Source: Deltaproteobacteria bacterium (GTDB lineage: Bacteria; Myxococcota; Kuafuiibacteriia; Kuafuiibacteriales; Kuafuiibacteriaceae). From it: DNA of 64,000 bases. Below are positions 30,685-39,373 of the stretch, piece by piece. Where the stretch lies: NCBI GenBank assembly GCA_016713425.1, contig JADJPE010000005.1, forward strand, positions 1 to 64,000. Direction: 5' to 3'. Every line of letters begins with the position of its first letter. Positions within the stretch are counted from its first letter, which is position 1. The position numbers and the translations under genes were made by a program. The notes beneath the pieces are model-generated. The model ran no database searches. It had not been told where the DNA came from and was given only the letters and a program-made list of their open reading frames with translations.

Positions 30685-31745
30685 CTCCCCTCGCGCCCCA
30701 CCTGACGGCATACCTCCGCGAGCGTCTCCCGCAGGAGCGCCAGGCCAGCAGGCACACCGTCGACGCGTACACCTACACGTTCAAGCTGCTCCTCGCCTTC
30801 ACGACGAAGCGACTTGGCGTTGCGCCCTCGGCGCTCGCGCTGGAGCAGCTCGATGCGCCGCTGCTCCTCGAGTTCCTCGCGCACCTGCAGACCGAGCGGG
30901 GCAACAGCGCGCGGACGCGCAACGCCCGACTCGTCGCGCTCAAGTCCTTCATGCGCTTCGTGGAGTACCGCGTGCCGTCGGCGATCGAGCAGGTTCGCCG
31001 CGTGCTCGCCATCCCGATGCAGCGCACCGACACGGTTCTCGTGCGGCACATCGATCGCGCCGAGGAGGATGCCCTCCTCGACGCTCCCGATCCGACGACC
31101 CGGCTCGGCATTCGCGACCGCGCGATCTTGCTGATGGGGACCGCAGGCGGTCTGCGCGTCTCCGAGATCATCGGGCTTCGCCTCGCCGAACTCGCCTTCG
31201 AGGGGCGGTACCTGGAGGTCCGCGTACGCGGCAAGGGGGCGCAAGCAGCGTGGCCTCACGTTGTGGAAGGAAATCGCCGACGCCGTCCGAGCGTGGCTCG
31301 CCGTGCGGGCGACGCGCTCGTGCCCGAGGTCTTCCTCAACGCTCGCGGCGGGCCCATCTCGCGGTGGGGCTGCCGCTACGTCACCAAGCACGTCGAGACC
31401 GCGAAGACGAAGTGTCCTTCAATCGCGAAGCGCCACGTCACCCCACACGTGCTTCGGCACACGTGCGCGATGACGATGCTCCAAGCGACTCGCGACATCC
31501 GCAAGGCGTCGCTCTGGCTCGGCCATGTGAGCCAGAAGACGACGGAGATCTACTTGCAGGCTGACCCCACCGAGAAGCTCGAGGCGCTCGGGACGGTGAA
31601 GCTGCCCTCGCTTCGCAAGGGCAAGTTCAGCCCGCCCGATCAGCTCCTGGCGTCGCTGATGGGCACCGCACCCGCGCCGGTGCCGCCGTCGCCGCGCTGC
31701 AGAAGGAAGCCGGCGACCTCGCGCTCCCCGGACTCGACGAAGTAG
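30681..31745 (+). pseudogene. tyrosine recombinase, third of the trio (compensating frameshifts)
   Basis: ATG 30681 begins MTPLAPHLTAYLRERLPQER. Catalytic residues: Arg in GGLRVSEIIGLRLAEL, Lys in VRVRGKG, HVLRHTCAMTMLQ, LGHVSQKTTEIYLQ with the tyrosine. Two indels near 31,245 and 31,325 cancel out but replace about 25 residues; the natural text there is LWKEIADAVRAWLAVR. The Pro/Ser-rich C-terminus overlaps the opposing gene at 31640 by about 100 bases. Confidence 0.8.
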
Positions 31746-32221
31746 CGGTGGAGCGCGCGGCGGAAGAGCTCGGCGCGGCTTGCGAGACCAAGCCGTCGCC
31801 GGGCCTCGTCCATCCGCTCAACGACGGGCGCGGGCATGCGGAGCGGAAGCACCAAGATATCGTCCGCGCCGTGGGCCACGCGCGGCTCGGAGCCAATGCG
31901 CATGAGACCGCGCTCGGCCTGCCGCAACCGCCATCGCAGGTACGCGACATCGGTCGAGCCCGTGGGCCTTCCGATCAGCTCGTGGTGGCGTGCCTGCAGC
32001 TCCTCGACGGACATTGTCTTCGTCGACGCGCGCGCCTTCGAAGCGGCCGTCTTGTCTTTCGGCGCCCTCGCGCGCGTCTTCGCGGTCTCCAGGATCTTGC
32101 GGACCAACCACACTTTGTTCGGGCTGCGAGTCGGCTCGCCGACGATCTCGGCGTACTTCTCCTGCAGCTCCGGCAGCCGCAGCGCCTTGAGGGACTCCTC
32201 GTTCATCTTGACCTTGCTCAT
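31640..32221 (-). CDS. protein with two LRLPELQ-type repeats and a ribbon-helix-helix domain
   Basis: ATG 32221 follows an AAGGAG site. Repeat 1 is LKALRLPELQEKYAEIVGEP then TRSPNKVWLVRKILE. Repeat 2 is VEELQARHHELIGRPTGSTD then AYLRWRLRQAERG. The C-terminal 65 residues form a CopG-like ribbon-helix-helix unit (LPLRMPAPVVERMDEARRR, LGLASRAELFRRALHRYF). The repeats resemble the short helical units of DUF2924-type proteins found beside recombinases on mobile DNA; this link is tentative. It is the only opposing gene inside the RIT element and has its own P4 promoter. It may repress the recombinases or bind the element ends. Confidence 0.65.
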   Translation of the reverse strand: MSKVKMNEESLKALRLPELQEKYAEIVGEPTRSPNKVWLVRKILETAKTRARAPKDKTAASKARASTKTMSVEELQARHHELIGRPTGSTDVAYLRWRLRQAERGLMRIGSEPRVAHGADDILVLPLRMPAPVVERMDEARRRLGLASRAELFRRALHRYFVESGEREVAGFLLQRGDGGTGAGAVPISDARS

Positions 32222-32263
32222 GCTCGTTCTCCTTGCGAGCGCCACAAACCGGCGCTCGTGGCC

Positions 32264-32292
32264 ATACAGGCTTCCCGGCGCGGGGACCTCAA
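32264..32292 (-). promoter_or_regulatory. promoter-like element P4, copy 4 of 4
   Basis: Read on the minus strand: TTGAGG, 17-base spacer, CTGTAT, in the context GGAAGCCTGTATGG. Upstream GTCGAATGACC resembles the same position before P3. It precedes the gene starting at 32221. Confidence 0.55.
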
Positions 32293-32317
32293 GGTCATTC
32301 GACCGCCGAACGCGGCA

Positions 32318-32331
32318 CGATTATGTGGAGT
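32318..32331 (+). repeat. right inner repeat of the RIT element
   Basis: CGATTATGTGGAGT, the exact inverse of 28388-28401. Confidence 0.65.
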
Positions 32332-32371
32332 CGCCCTCGGCGTTCTTCGCGGAAGAACGCTGCTGGCGGGG

Positions 32372-32406
32372 CGCCGACTACACATATTCGCCAGCTCTAC
32401 ATAACG
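32372..32406 (-). repeat. right terminal inverted repeat of the RIT element
   Basis: Read inwards (minus strand) it begins CGTTATGTAGAG and contains a second ATATGTGTAGT unit, matching the left end in order and spacing. Confidence 0.75.
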
Positions 32407-32724
32407 CTTGTCGCTCGAGCCGGTGTCCCGACCGACGACCTCGGTGTAGAGCTGCTGCAGCTCTTCGACGGTGAGCTTGCTGAGCTTGGGCTCTCCGTTC
32501 GCGGTCGCGGGCTCCAGCGCGGTGGGATCGGTCTCCGCGACCGCGCTGGCCGCCTCGGCGGCCTCCTGCTCCTGGGCTTCGAGGGCCTCCGCGATGCGCC
32601 GCAGCAGGAACTTCTTGTTCGGCGACCGCGTGGCCTCGCCGACGATGTCGTGGAACCGGGCCTGCAGCTCGGGCAGGCGAAGCTCCTCCATGATGCGCAT
32701 CCGCTTCTTGTTCTCTTTGGTCAT
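32407..32724 (-). pseudogene. N-terminal half of a repeat plus ribbon-helix-helix protein, cut off by the RIT element
   Basis: ATG 32724 lies behind GGAGGAC. It reads MTKENKKRMR, then the repeat MEELRLPELQARFHDIVGEA and TRSPNKKFLLRRIAEALEA, an Ala/Glu linker, and the second repeat VEELQQLYTEVVGRDTGSSD followed by KRY. The frame then runs into the RIT terminal repeat and ends in unrelated sequence. The missing part is at 28001-28264. It follows the gene at 32799-33101 in what was an operon of three. Confidence 0.75.
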
Positions 32725-32765
32725 CTTGTCCTCCGGTGTGGTTGGGCCCGGAGGCTCCCGCCGGA

Positions 32766-32790
32766 CCACCCGGCGAGCACCGCCGGGCGG
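32766..32790 (-). other. strong GC hairpin between two small genes
   Basis: CCGCCCGGCG and CGCCGGGTGG on the minus strand, 10-bp arms with one G-U pair and a 5-base loop. It lies 8 bases after the stop of the gene at 32799. There is no T-run, so it is more likely an attenuating or RNA-stabilising hairpin than a full terminator. Confidence 0.45.
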
Positions 32791-32798
32791 TCTGTCTG

Positions 32799-33101
<303 letters not shown>

Positions 33102-33148
33102 CGCGTCCTCCGTTTCGCCGGGCTCCGTCGCGTCCCGATCGTGAGGAC

Positions 33149-33177
33149 ATACAGGCGTCGCTTTGCGAACAGCTCAA
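33149..33177 (-). promoter_or_regulatory. promoter-like element P3, copy 3 of 4
   Basis: Minus strand TTGAGC, 17-base spacer, CTGTAT, with GCCTGTATGTCCTCACG matching P1 and P2 over 17 bases. GTCGAATCGCC upstream resembles the region before P4. The remaining sequence up to 33309 shows no gene. Confidence 0.55.
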
Positions 33178-33309
33178 GGCGATTCGACGCGGAATCTGAC
33201 CTCTTTTCCGCGCCGGAAACTCGCGAGAATTCGGGCGAATCTGGCCGCAGATGTGGAGCGGGACCTGCATGTTCTCGATGACATCGGCCCCATCGCGCGC
33301 CTCGCCGGG

Positions 33310-33542
33310 TCACCGCTCGTGCATGTCCTCGATGGCATCGCGCAGCGCGACGAGGGCGGCCTCGACCTTCACGATGGCGGTGGTCTGCGCTTCGGCGAGC
33401 TCGACGATCTTCTCGTGCAGCGCCTTGAGCTCTCTGTCCTTCTTCTCGTTCACTCGCCAGAAGGCCCAGCCGAGCACAGCGACCAATCCGTAGGGACCGG
33501 TTGCCTGCAGAATCTCGGCGAAGGTCGCGAGCCCAGAGGGGT

Positions 33543-33546
<4 letters not shown>
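33310..33546 (-). CDS. holin-like small membrane protein
   Basis: ATG 33546 overlaps the amidase stop by four bases. The 78 residues have one membrane segment (GPYGLVAVLGWAFWRV) followed by a charged coiled coil (NEKKDRELKALHEKIVELAE). Small single-span proteins with a helical tail beside an endolysin are usual holins or holin-like XhlA-type proteins, which let the lytic enzyme reach the wall. The assignment rests on position and shape, not on a sequence match. Confidence 0.5.
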
Positions 33547-34284
<738 letters not shown>

Positions 34285-34288
<4 letters not shown>

Positions 34289-34719
34289 TGTCGGCCCTCC
34301 TCGGGAGCGGCCACGGGCTGCTCGACAGCACGGCGGGCGCGAAGCCCCTCCGAGAACCACCGGTCCGCTTCTCGGTGGACAGCGGCTTCGCGGGTTCGTT
34401 GAGGAGGGCCGCCTTCCGGGTCGCGCAGGGCCGCGTTCAGCGGCCCGCGTCACCAGGTCGGCGTGCAGCTCGTCGACCAGCATGCGGTGGAGGTGCCCGA
34501 ACGAGCCCTGCGAAGGATGCTCCGGCTCATCATCGGGCGCTCGCACGAGAAACTCGACGGCACCGCAGGCCGGGCATGGCGGCATCGGAATCAGGCGACC
34601 GTCGACCTGCTGGTCACGGGCACCCCGCCCCCTCAAGGTGGTCGAAGGCGACGTCGTGCTCGTCGGCCACCTCGCACGCTTCAATGCGATCGCAAAGTGG
34701 TGACTTCGTGGATGGCCAT
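34285..34719 (-). pseudogene. small phage protein with a CPAC motif, unknown (frameshifted)
   Basis: ATG 34719 begins MAIHEVTTLRS. Reading through three frame changes gives CIEACEVADEHDVAFDHLEG, RLIPMPPCPACGAVEFLVRA, DEPEHPSQGSFGHLHRMLVD and an ending RTREAAVHREADRWFSEGLR to TGA 34285. The CPAC pair and a second Cys pair could bind zinc. It lies between fibre and endolysin. No family is recognised, and the reconstruction is uncertain because of the indels. Confidence 0.4.
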
Positions 34720-34727
34720 CGTTCTCC

Positions 34728-36307
34728 TCACGCGATCGCGGTGTAGGTCCCGAACCACCAGGCCGTCCCGAAGCCCGCGATGCTCGGTTCTCGAGAACCG
34801 GAAGGCGCCGCAGAACCAGCTGGTCGAGTCCCGCACCCACTGGGTGCCGTCCCACGACGCGTTCAGCGTGAACCAGATGGAGCTGGTGTCGGCGTAGACC
34901 CGAAGGTGGCCCGGTGCGCCACCGATGCCCGCCGAGTCCCAGAGGAGCGCCTTCGTGCCGCCGAGGTTTGGCTGGCGAATCGCGCGATGGAGCCCCGCGC
35001 TGGCCTCGTTGCCGCGGAAGTGGTCGTCCTCGAAAGCATCGACGATCTCGGCGAGCGCGTCTTCGACGTCGCAGGCGCTCAGGTTGCCTCCGGCGTCGGT
35101 GACCGAGATGGCCGATGCCTGGTGCGCGCCGCTGGGGTCGTTCAGGTGGTCGTTGATGTTGGTGAGCAGGGACGCGAGCTGGCTGTCGATGGTCCCGGCG
35201 GTGAGCGCGTGGGGCTTCCCGGCGACAGCGTCTGCGCCAACCCGGGAAGCCCCCGCCGAACCAGGTGCTTGCGAGCCGAGGTCGGTGACGATCTCCTGGA
35301 GCTGGGCCTGGACGCTGGTCCCGGCGATGTAGCTGTGGGCCACGGCCGCGATGGCGCTCGCGTTGTGGGCGTCCGCAGCCGCGCCGACGTGGGCATTCAG
35401 CCAGGCGAGGAGCTGCGAGAGCTGCCCATCGACGTTGCCGGCCGCGAGGGCATTCGGCGTTCCTGGAGCCGCGTCAGCGCCGACCTTCTGCGCGCCGGGC
35501 GTTCCCGGAAGCCGTGGACGAGAGGTCGTCGACGATCTCGTGGATGGCCCCCTCGACGTCGGTGGCCGCGACGAAGCCGTGCGCAGGGATGTCGATGTCG
35601 CTGGCCGGGTGGCGCCTCGCCGTACCGGTGAAGTGGTCCGTGAGCTCGGCGTCGATCTCGTCGAGCGTCGACTGCACGGTGTCGACCGCCGGCTGAAGCG
35701 TGCTCCAGCCGCCGCTGACAACCTGGACCGCGTCGCCCTGGGCGAAGATGAACGCCTGGCGCCGGGAAGTGTCGATGTCCGGGGCGAGGACCTGCGTTTG
35801 CCCGTTGCCCCGCAGGACATCGCAGATCAGCAGCTCGTCGGGCTGCAGCGGGACCTTGACCGCCGATCCGATGGGCCCGGGCGGGGCCTGACGCACCACG
35901 ATCTCGAAGGACTCGTCGCGGCGGAAGAAGACCTGCTGGGAGTTGCCGTCGGTGCGCGGGTCGGACAGCAGCCGCTCGAAGCGGAGGAAGATACCGAGCC
36001 AGCGTTCCTCGCCGGCCGAAGGCACCTCGGTCGGGATGCCGGCGAAGTCGACCGCGCAGTCCACCGTCTGGCCCGTTCCGAAGAAGATGCGCTGGCCGAG
36101 GTTGTCGTACGCGCGTCCGGGCGCGGTCAGGTCGATGGTCAGGTTCGGGACGGGCGTGTGCGGGGTCGGCTCGGCCCCGCTGATGATGCCGTAAACGCCG
36201 ATGTCCGCCGCCAGGTTGCGGTCGGCCTTTTCGAGCAGCTCGAAGGCCAGGTCCAGCTCGGCCTCGGTGACCTTCTGGCGGAAGTAGTAGTCGAGACGGT
36301 CTGCCAT
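34728..36307 (-). pseudogene. tail fibre-like protein with internal repeats (two frameshifts)
   Basis: The start ATG 36307 (MADRLDYYFRQKVTEAELDL) lies 31 bases after late element A; an upstream in-frame start lies inside that element and is unlikely. The N-terminal 240 residues are a compact baseplate-binding part. Beyond a frame change near 35,510 an 81-residue repeat appears twice, beginning KVGADAAPGTPNALAAGNVD and RVGADAVAGKPHALTAGTID, each with a DAHNASAIA/GAHQASAIS motif common in fibre stalks. After a second change near 34,785 the end reads GFGTAWWFGTYTAIA. It probably binds the host surface. Confidence 0.6.
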
Positions 36308-36338
36308 GCGCTGCCCTCGGGAGAAGGGTCTCCACAGG

Positions 36339-36370
36339 GGCAAAGCGCCCGATGGTCGGGCTGGGGACAG
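36339..36370 (-). promoter_or_regulatory. late-region element A (YTGTCCCCA-N15-GCTTTGCC)
   Basis: Minus strand CTGTCCCCA, 15 bases including the hairpin GCCCGA-CCA-TCGGGC, then GCTTTGCC and a downstream GGAGACCC. It fills the gap between the gpI-like gene and the fibre gene. Confidence 0.65.
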
Positions 36371-36374
36371 CCCT

Positions 36375-37712
36375 TCAGTGCAGCTCGGTGGTCACGCCCA
36401 GCTCGCTCGAGCCCAGCTCCCAGTGGTCGATGAAGGCCGGTGGCGACGGCTCGACGAGGTCGACGAAGTGGGTGTGGGCGGGCTTGAGGTAGTCGACGAT
36501 GGCGCGGATCTGACTGCGCTCCGTGGTGCTGAGCGGGATGTCGACCTCGACGTCGAAGGCGTAGCGGGCGAACTGGTCCGAGGGGCCCAGCTCCCAGTCG
36601 ACGCCCAGCTCGGACTCCCCGAGCACCAAGGTGGCGCCGTTGAAGGGCGTGATCGCGGTGATGTCGATGCCGAGGAAGAAGCGGATGGCGTTCTCGATGC
36701 CGACCGCCGTGCCTTTCTGTCGGTACATCTCCACCAGCACGGAGGCCAGGCGCCGCTTGTCGAGCTCGCCGAGGTCGAAGGGGAACGGGTTACCCAGGTC
36801 GTGGAGAATGAGATCGAGGAAGCCCTCCGGGGCGCGCTCGATGTCGAAGATGTCGCTAAAGCGGTCGCCTTCGGCGAGAAGCAGATCGACCGTCTCCTGG
36901 AGGCACGCGATGAAGCGCCGCAGGTCGCCGGTGACGTCGTCGCGGCGGTTGTGCCGAGGGAGCATCGACCAGAGGTCGAAGCGGCGCGATGCCGGACGCG
37001 GTGGTCGGTATCCCGTGAACACTGCAGTGTCGTCAGGGGCCACGACCGGGTTCTCTTTGGCGTCCTCGACCCCCGTCACGGTCACCCGGTAACGCACGTC
37101 GGGCGTGAGCTCGATGTCGAGCGTGACCCGGACCGCTGCGCCGTCGCTCTCGGCGTCCACGGCCACAACCGGTACCGCGGGCAGGTCGAGCGCCTCAAAG
37201 ACGAAGCCCAGCGGGTCGGTCACGATCACGGGCTCGTCAAAGCCGACGCGCACGACCTTCGGCGCGACAGCCTGAGCGCCGACCACCTTCGGCGGCGTGC
37301 GGTCCTCGGCGACGAAGGAGTACGTCTCGTCGAGGGCATGGACGCCGCCGATGGTCGCTGTGACCACACGAACGTTGACGAGCGCCTGGCTGGCAGACGG
37401 CGTGGCTGCATCGAGGACGACCCGCAGCGTGTCCGCGGTCTGCTGAACATCGGACCGCGCCCCGTCGAATCCCGGCTTGAGCTCCGGCGCGCCGCCGCCC
37501 TCGAAGGCCAGCACACCGTCGACGAGGATGCGGGTGACAGCTCGGTCGATGCCGTCGGGACCCGGGTCAACGATGTCGAGAGCGATGAACCACTCGAGGG
37601 GCACGCCGATCTCGCCCGGCCCGGGGTCGCGGTTGATGAGGATCGGACGGGCCCCAGCGAGCTGGGCTGCGACGGTGTCGACGTAGAGTCCGGGTAGCTC
37701 GAGGGTCGCCAT
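36375..37712 (-). CDS. tail protein I-like baseplate protein with N-terminal Ig-like domains
   Basis: The first half (to about residue 230) consists of beta-sandwich repeats: LTPDVRYRVTVTGVEDAKEN is typical of Big-type domains in surface proteins. The second half matches P2 gpI / TIGR02242-type tail proteins: FIACLQETVDLLLAEGDRFS, APEGFLDLILHDLGNPFPFD, LDKRRLASVLVEMYRQKGTA and AIRFFLGIDITAITPF. The end has a tandem motif LGSSELGVTTELH echoing LGESELGVDWELG. gpI connects the outer wedge (gpJ) to the fibres, so the Ig-like domains may add surface contacts. Confidence 0.75.
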   Translation of the reverse strand: MATLELPGLYVDTVAAQLAGARPILINRDPGPGEIGVPLEWFIALDIVDPGPDGIDRAVTRILVDGVLAFEGGGAPELKPGFDGARSDVQQTADTLRVVLDAATPSASQALVNVRVVTATIGGVHALDETYSFVAEDRTPPKVVGAQAVAPKVVRVGFDEPVIVTDPLGFVFEALDLPAVPVVAVDAESDGAAVRVTLDIELTPDVRYRVTVTGVEDAKENPVVAPDDTAVFTGYRPPRPASRRFDLWSMLPRHNRRDDVTGDLRRFIACLQETVDLLLAEGDRFSDIFDIERAPEGFLDLILHDLGNPFPFDLGELDKRRLASVLVEMYRQKGTAVGIENAIRFFLGIDITAITPFNGATLVLGESELGVDWELGPSDQFARYAFDVEVDIPLSTTERSQIRAIVDYLKPAHTHFVDLVEPSPPAFIDHWELGSSELGVTTELH

Positions 37713-37721
37713 CGATCTTCC

Positions 37722-38120
37722 CTACAGCACCGCCACCAGCTCGAGGCGCACCGCGACGGTGTGGAGGCCGACGAGCTTCGAGACGTTTGCGGCGAGGTCG
37801 GTCAGCACTCGCGTGCGGCCCGGCTTGCAGCTCGCCGCGGCCAGCTTGGTGCCATCGACCAGCATGGCGACTTCCCATGCGAGACCGGCGGGCAGCGTCT
37901 TGGGGACGCGCAGCCGCAAGGCCGCGCGCACGACGTCCACATCCGTGAGGTCCGTCTGCTGCGAGACCTCGGCGTGGTCACCCGGCTCCAGGTCGAAGAA
38001 CCGCCCGGGTTCGTCCTCGCCCATCACCAAGACGTTGTCGCCCGATGGCACTGGCGCGTTCAGGGGCTGGATGCGACCTTGCCCGAGGCCGAGCCGGCTG
38101 GTGAAGGCATCGAGCTCCAT
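37722..38120 (-). CDS. phage baseplate-region protein, unknown
   Basis: 132 residues, beta-rich, with FDLEPGDHAEVSQQTDLTDV, VRAALRLRVPKTLPAGLAW and VGLHTVAVRLELVAVL. It shares the boundary base with the next upstream gene and precedes gpI. It looks like a small jelly-roll or carbohydrate-contact domain, but no family is recognised. Confidence 0.5.
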   Translation of the reverse strand: MELDAFTSRLGLGQGRIQPLNAPVPSGDNVLVMGEDEPGRFFDLEPGDHAEVSQQTDLTDVDVVRAALRLRVPKTLPAGLAWEVAMLVDGTKLAAASCKPGRTRVLTDLAANVSKLVGLHTVAVRLELVAVL

Positions 38121-38815
38121 CAGACCTGCCGCAACAGCTCGAGGTGATCGAAGTAGCCGCGGCGGGTGACGTCGGCGACCGCCATGCCGAAGCCGCCCCG
38201 CCCCGACGTGAGCGGCTGGCTGCCGGAGTTGATGCCCAGGTGGTCGTCGATGAACTCGACCATGCCCGGTACCGCCTGCCAGTCCGGCGGCGAGCCCAGC
38301 GGGTGGGCGTCGAGGTCGTTGCGCAGCACCTTGAGCACGACGTCGCCGTTGTCGTTGACGATCACGTCGAGGCGCAGGTGCAGCCAGGTGCCTTGCGAGA
38401 AGCTCTCGCCCGAGGCGAGGAGCACGTTCGGTCCCTCCGAGTCAGGGATGCCGACCGCGACCGCGCCCTTGCGCAGCACGATGCGATGCGGGTCATCGTC
38501 GGAGAGCCCGAGCAGGTACGCGGTGTCGTTCACCGAGTTGCCCTGACACGAGACGAACATAAAGGGCGAGAAGCCGGTCGGGCCGCCACCGGGACCACGC
38601 TGAACGCAGCCGCGGATCGACGCGCCCTTGGCCATCGGCGCGAAGTCGACGAGGCTGCAGAAGAGACCTACCGCGCCCTGGACCGCGGCGAGCGAGTTGA
38701 ACGCGAACAGGAAGCTCCCGCCGCCAGGCGGCCGCGCGATGCCGGCTGTCACGCCGCGGTCCACTGTCGCGATGTCGAGTCCGTCGTTGAGATAGGTCCA
38801 GTCTGCTTCGGCCAT
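38120..38815 (-). CDS. tail-tip protein with a probable lectin-like beta-sandwich
   Basis: 231 residues starting MAEADWTYLNDGLDIATVDR. The part GTWLHLRLDVIVNDNGDVVL then KVLRNDLDAHPLGS resembles the core strands of LamG/concanavalin-like domains that appear in phage receptor-binding proteins. A Cys pair occurs in the middle. It lies between the wedge protein gpJ and gpI, the usual place for receptor-contact genes. The fold call is tentative. Confidence 0.5.
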   Translation of the reverse strand: MAEADWTYLNDGLDIATVDRGVTAGIARPPGGGSFLFAFNSLAAVQGAVGLFCSLVDFAPMAKGASIRGCVQRGPGGGPTGFSPFMFVSCQGNSVNDTAYLLGLSDDDPHRIVLRKGAVAVGIPDSEGPNVLLASGESFSQGTWLHLRLDVIVNDNGDVVLKVLRNDLDAHPLGSPPDWQAVPGMVEFIDDHLGINSGSQPLTSGRGGFGMAVADVTRRGYFDHLELLRQV

Positions 38816-38824
38816 GGTTGCTCC

Positions 38825-39373
38825 TCAGATCGTCGTCGCTGGCGTCCAGCCGTTCTCGAAGTCCTCGTCGGCATCGACGCTGCCGTCGAAGAGCGCCGCT
38901 TGCGAGGTGACCGACGCCCACAGCCAGGCAAAGGCCTGATTGTTTCGCCAGGCGTCTTCGAAGTCTTCGCGGGGCTCGCCGTCGAAGATGCCCGTGGTGG
39001 CCGTGACCGCGCTCCACTCGAGGGCGTACGGGGCGTTGCTCCAGCCGTCCTCCATGTCCTCGACGGCGCCGTCACCGAAAGGCGCGGTGATGACCTGACC
39101 CGACGGCAGCTCGGTGAGATAGAGGTCGTTGCTCCATGCCTCCTCGAAGTCTTCGTGCCCCTCGGCGAGCGGATCGAAGAGCGCGAGCGCGAGGCTGCCC
39201 GCCGCGAACTCGGTGAGCAGCTCGAACCACCGCTCGAAGCCCTCCCACGCCTCGTCGGGCGCAGGCCCGAAGCCGGCGATGCGTTGCCCGGTGACCGACG
39301 TGGTCAACGTCCAGTGCTGGGCCTGTCCCGGCTCGGCACCCGCGTCTTCGAAGCTTGGATTGAGAATCGCCAT
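38825..39373 (-). CDS. protein of four EDFExxW repeats, unknown
   Basis: 182 residues. EDFEEAWSN, EDMEDGWSN, EDFEDAWRN and EDFENGW recur at residues 74, 105, 136 and 170, spaced 31, 31 and 34 residues, each followed by an aromatic/hydrophobic strand and a GxFDG turn. An earlier degenerate copy (DEAWEGFERW) stands near residue 40. The acidic and Trp-rich faces suggest carbohydrate or calcium binding at the tail tip. It starts one base from the gpJ stop. No family is recognised. Confidence 0.55.
   Translation of the reverse strand: MAILNPSFEDAGAEPGQAQHWTLTTSVTGQRIAGFGPAPDEAWEGFERWFELLTEFAAGSLALALFDPLAEGHEDFEEAWSNDLYLTELPSGQVITAPFGDGAVEDMEDGWSNAPYALEWSAVTATTGIFDGEPREDFEDAWRNNQAFAWLWASVTSQAALFDGSVDADEDFENGWTPATTI

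Larger units (their letters stand above)
28265..32406 (+). mobile_element. recombinase-in-trio (RIT-type) element, about 4.1 kb
   Basis: Three adjacent, overlapping tyrosine recombinases in one orientation are the hallmark of RIT elements. The ends are imperfect inverted repeats: 28293-28326 and 32372-32406 start CGTTATGTGGAG and CGTTATGTAGAG when read inwards and match at most of 34 positions. Each end has a further inner TATGTGGAGT-type copy (28388-28401, 32318-32331). The left end is preceded by an 11-bp-arm palindrome (28264-28293), so that boundary is uncertain by a few dozen bases. The element splits a repeat plus RHH gene between codons GSSDK and RYLVW and carries an intact relative of it. 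Confidence 0.8.

Noticed and set aside
31640..32221. The RHH protein as a classical antitoxin with a toxin partner
   Set aside because: There is no adjacent small toxin-like gene in the same operon; the neighbour is an opposing recombinase. The possible pair with the 66-residue gene at 27804 belongs to the disrupted copy and shows no toxin motif.
33110..33309. A gene in the gap between holin-like protein and the P3 operon
   Set aside because: No frame shows coding bias or a start with a ribosome site; only the P3 promoter is supportable.
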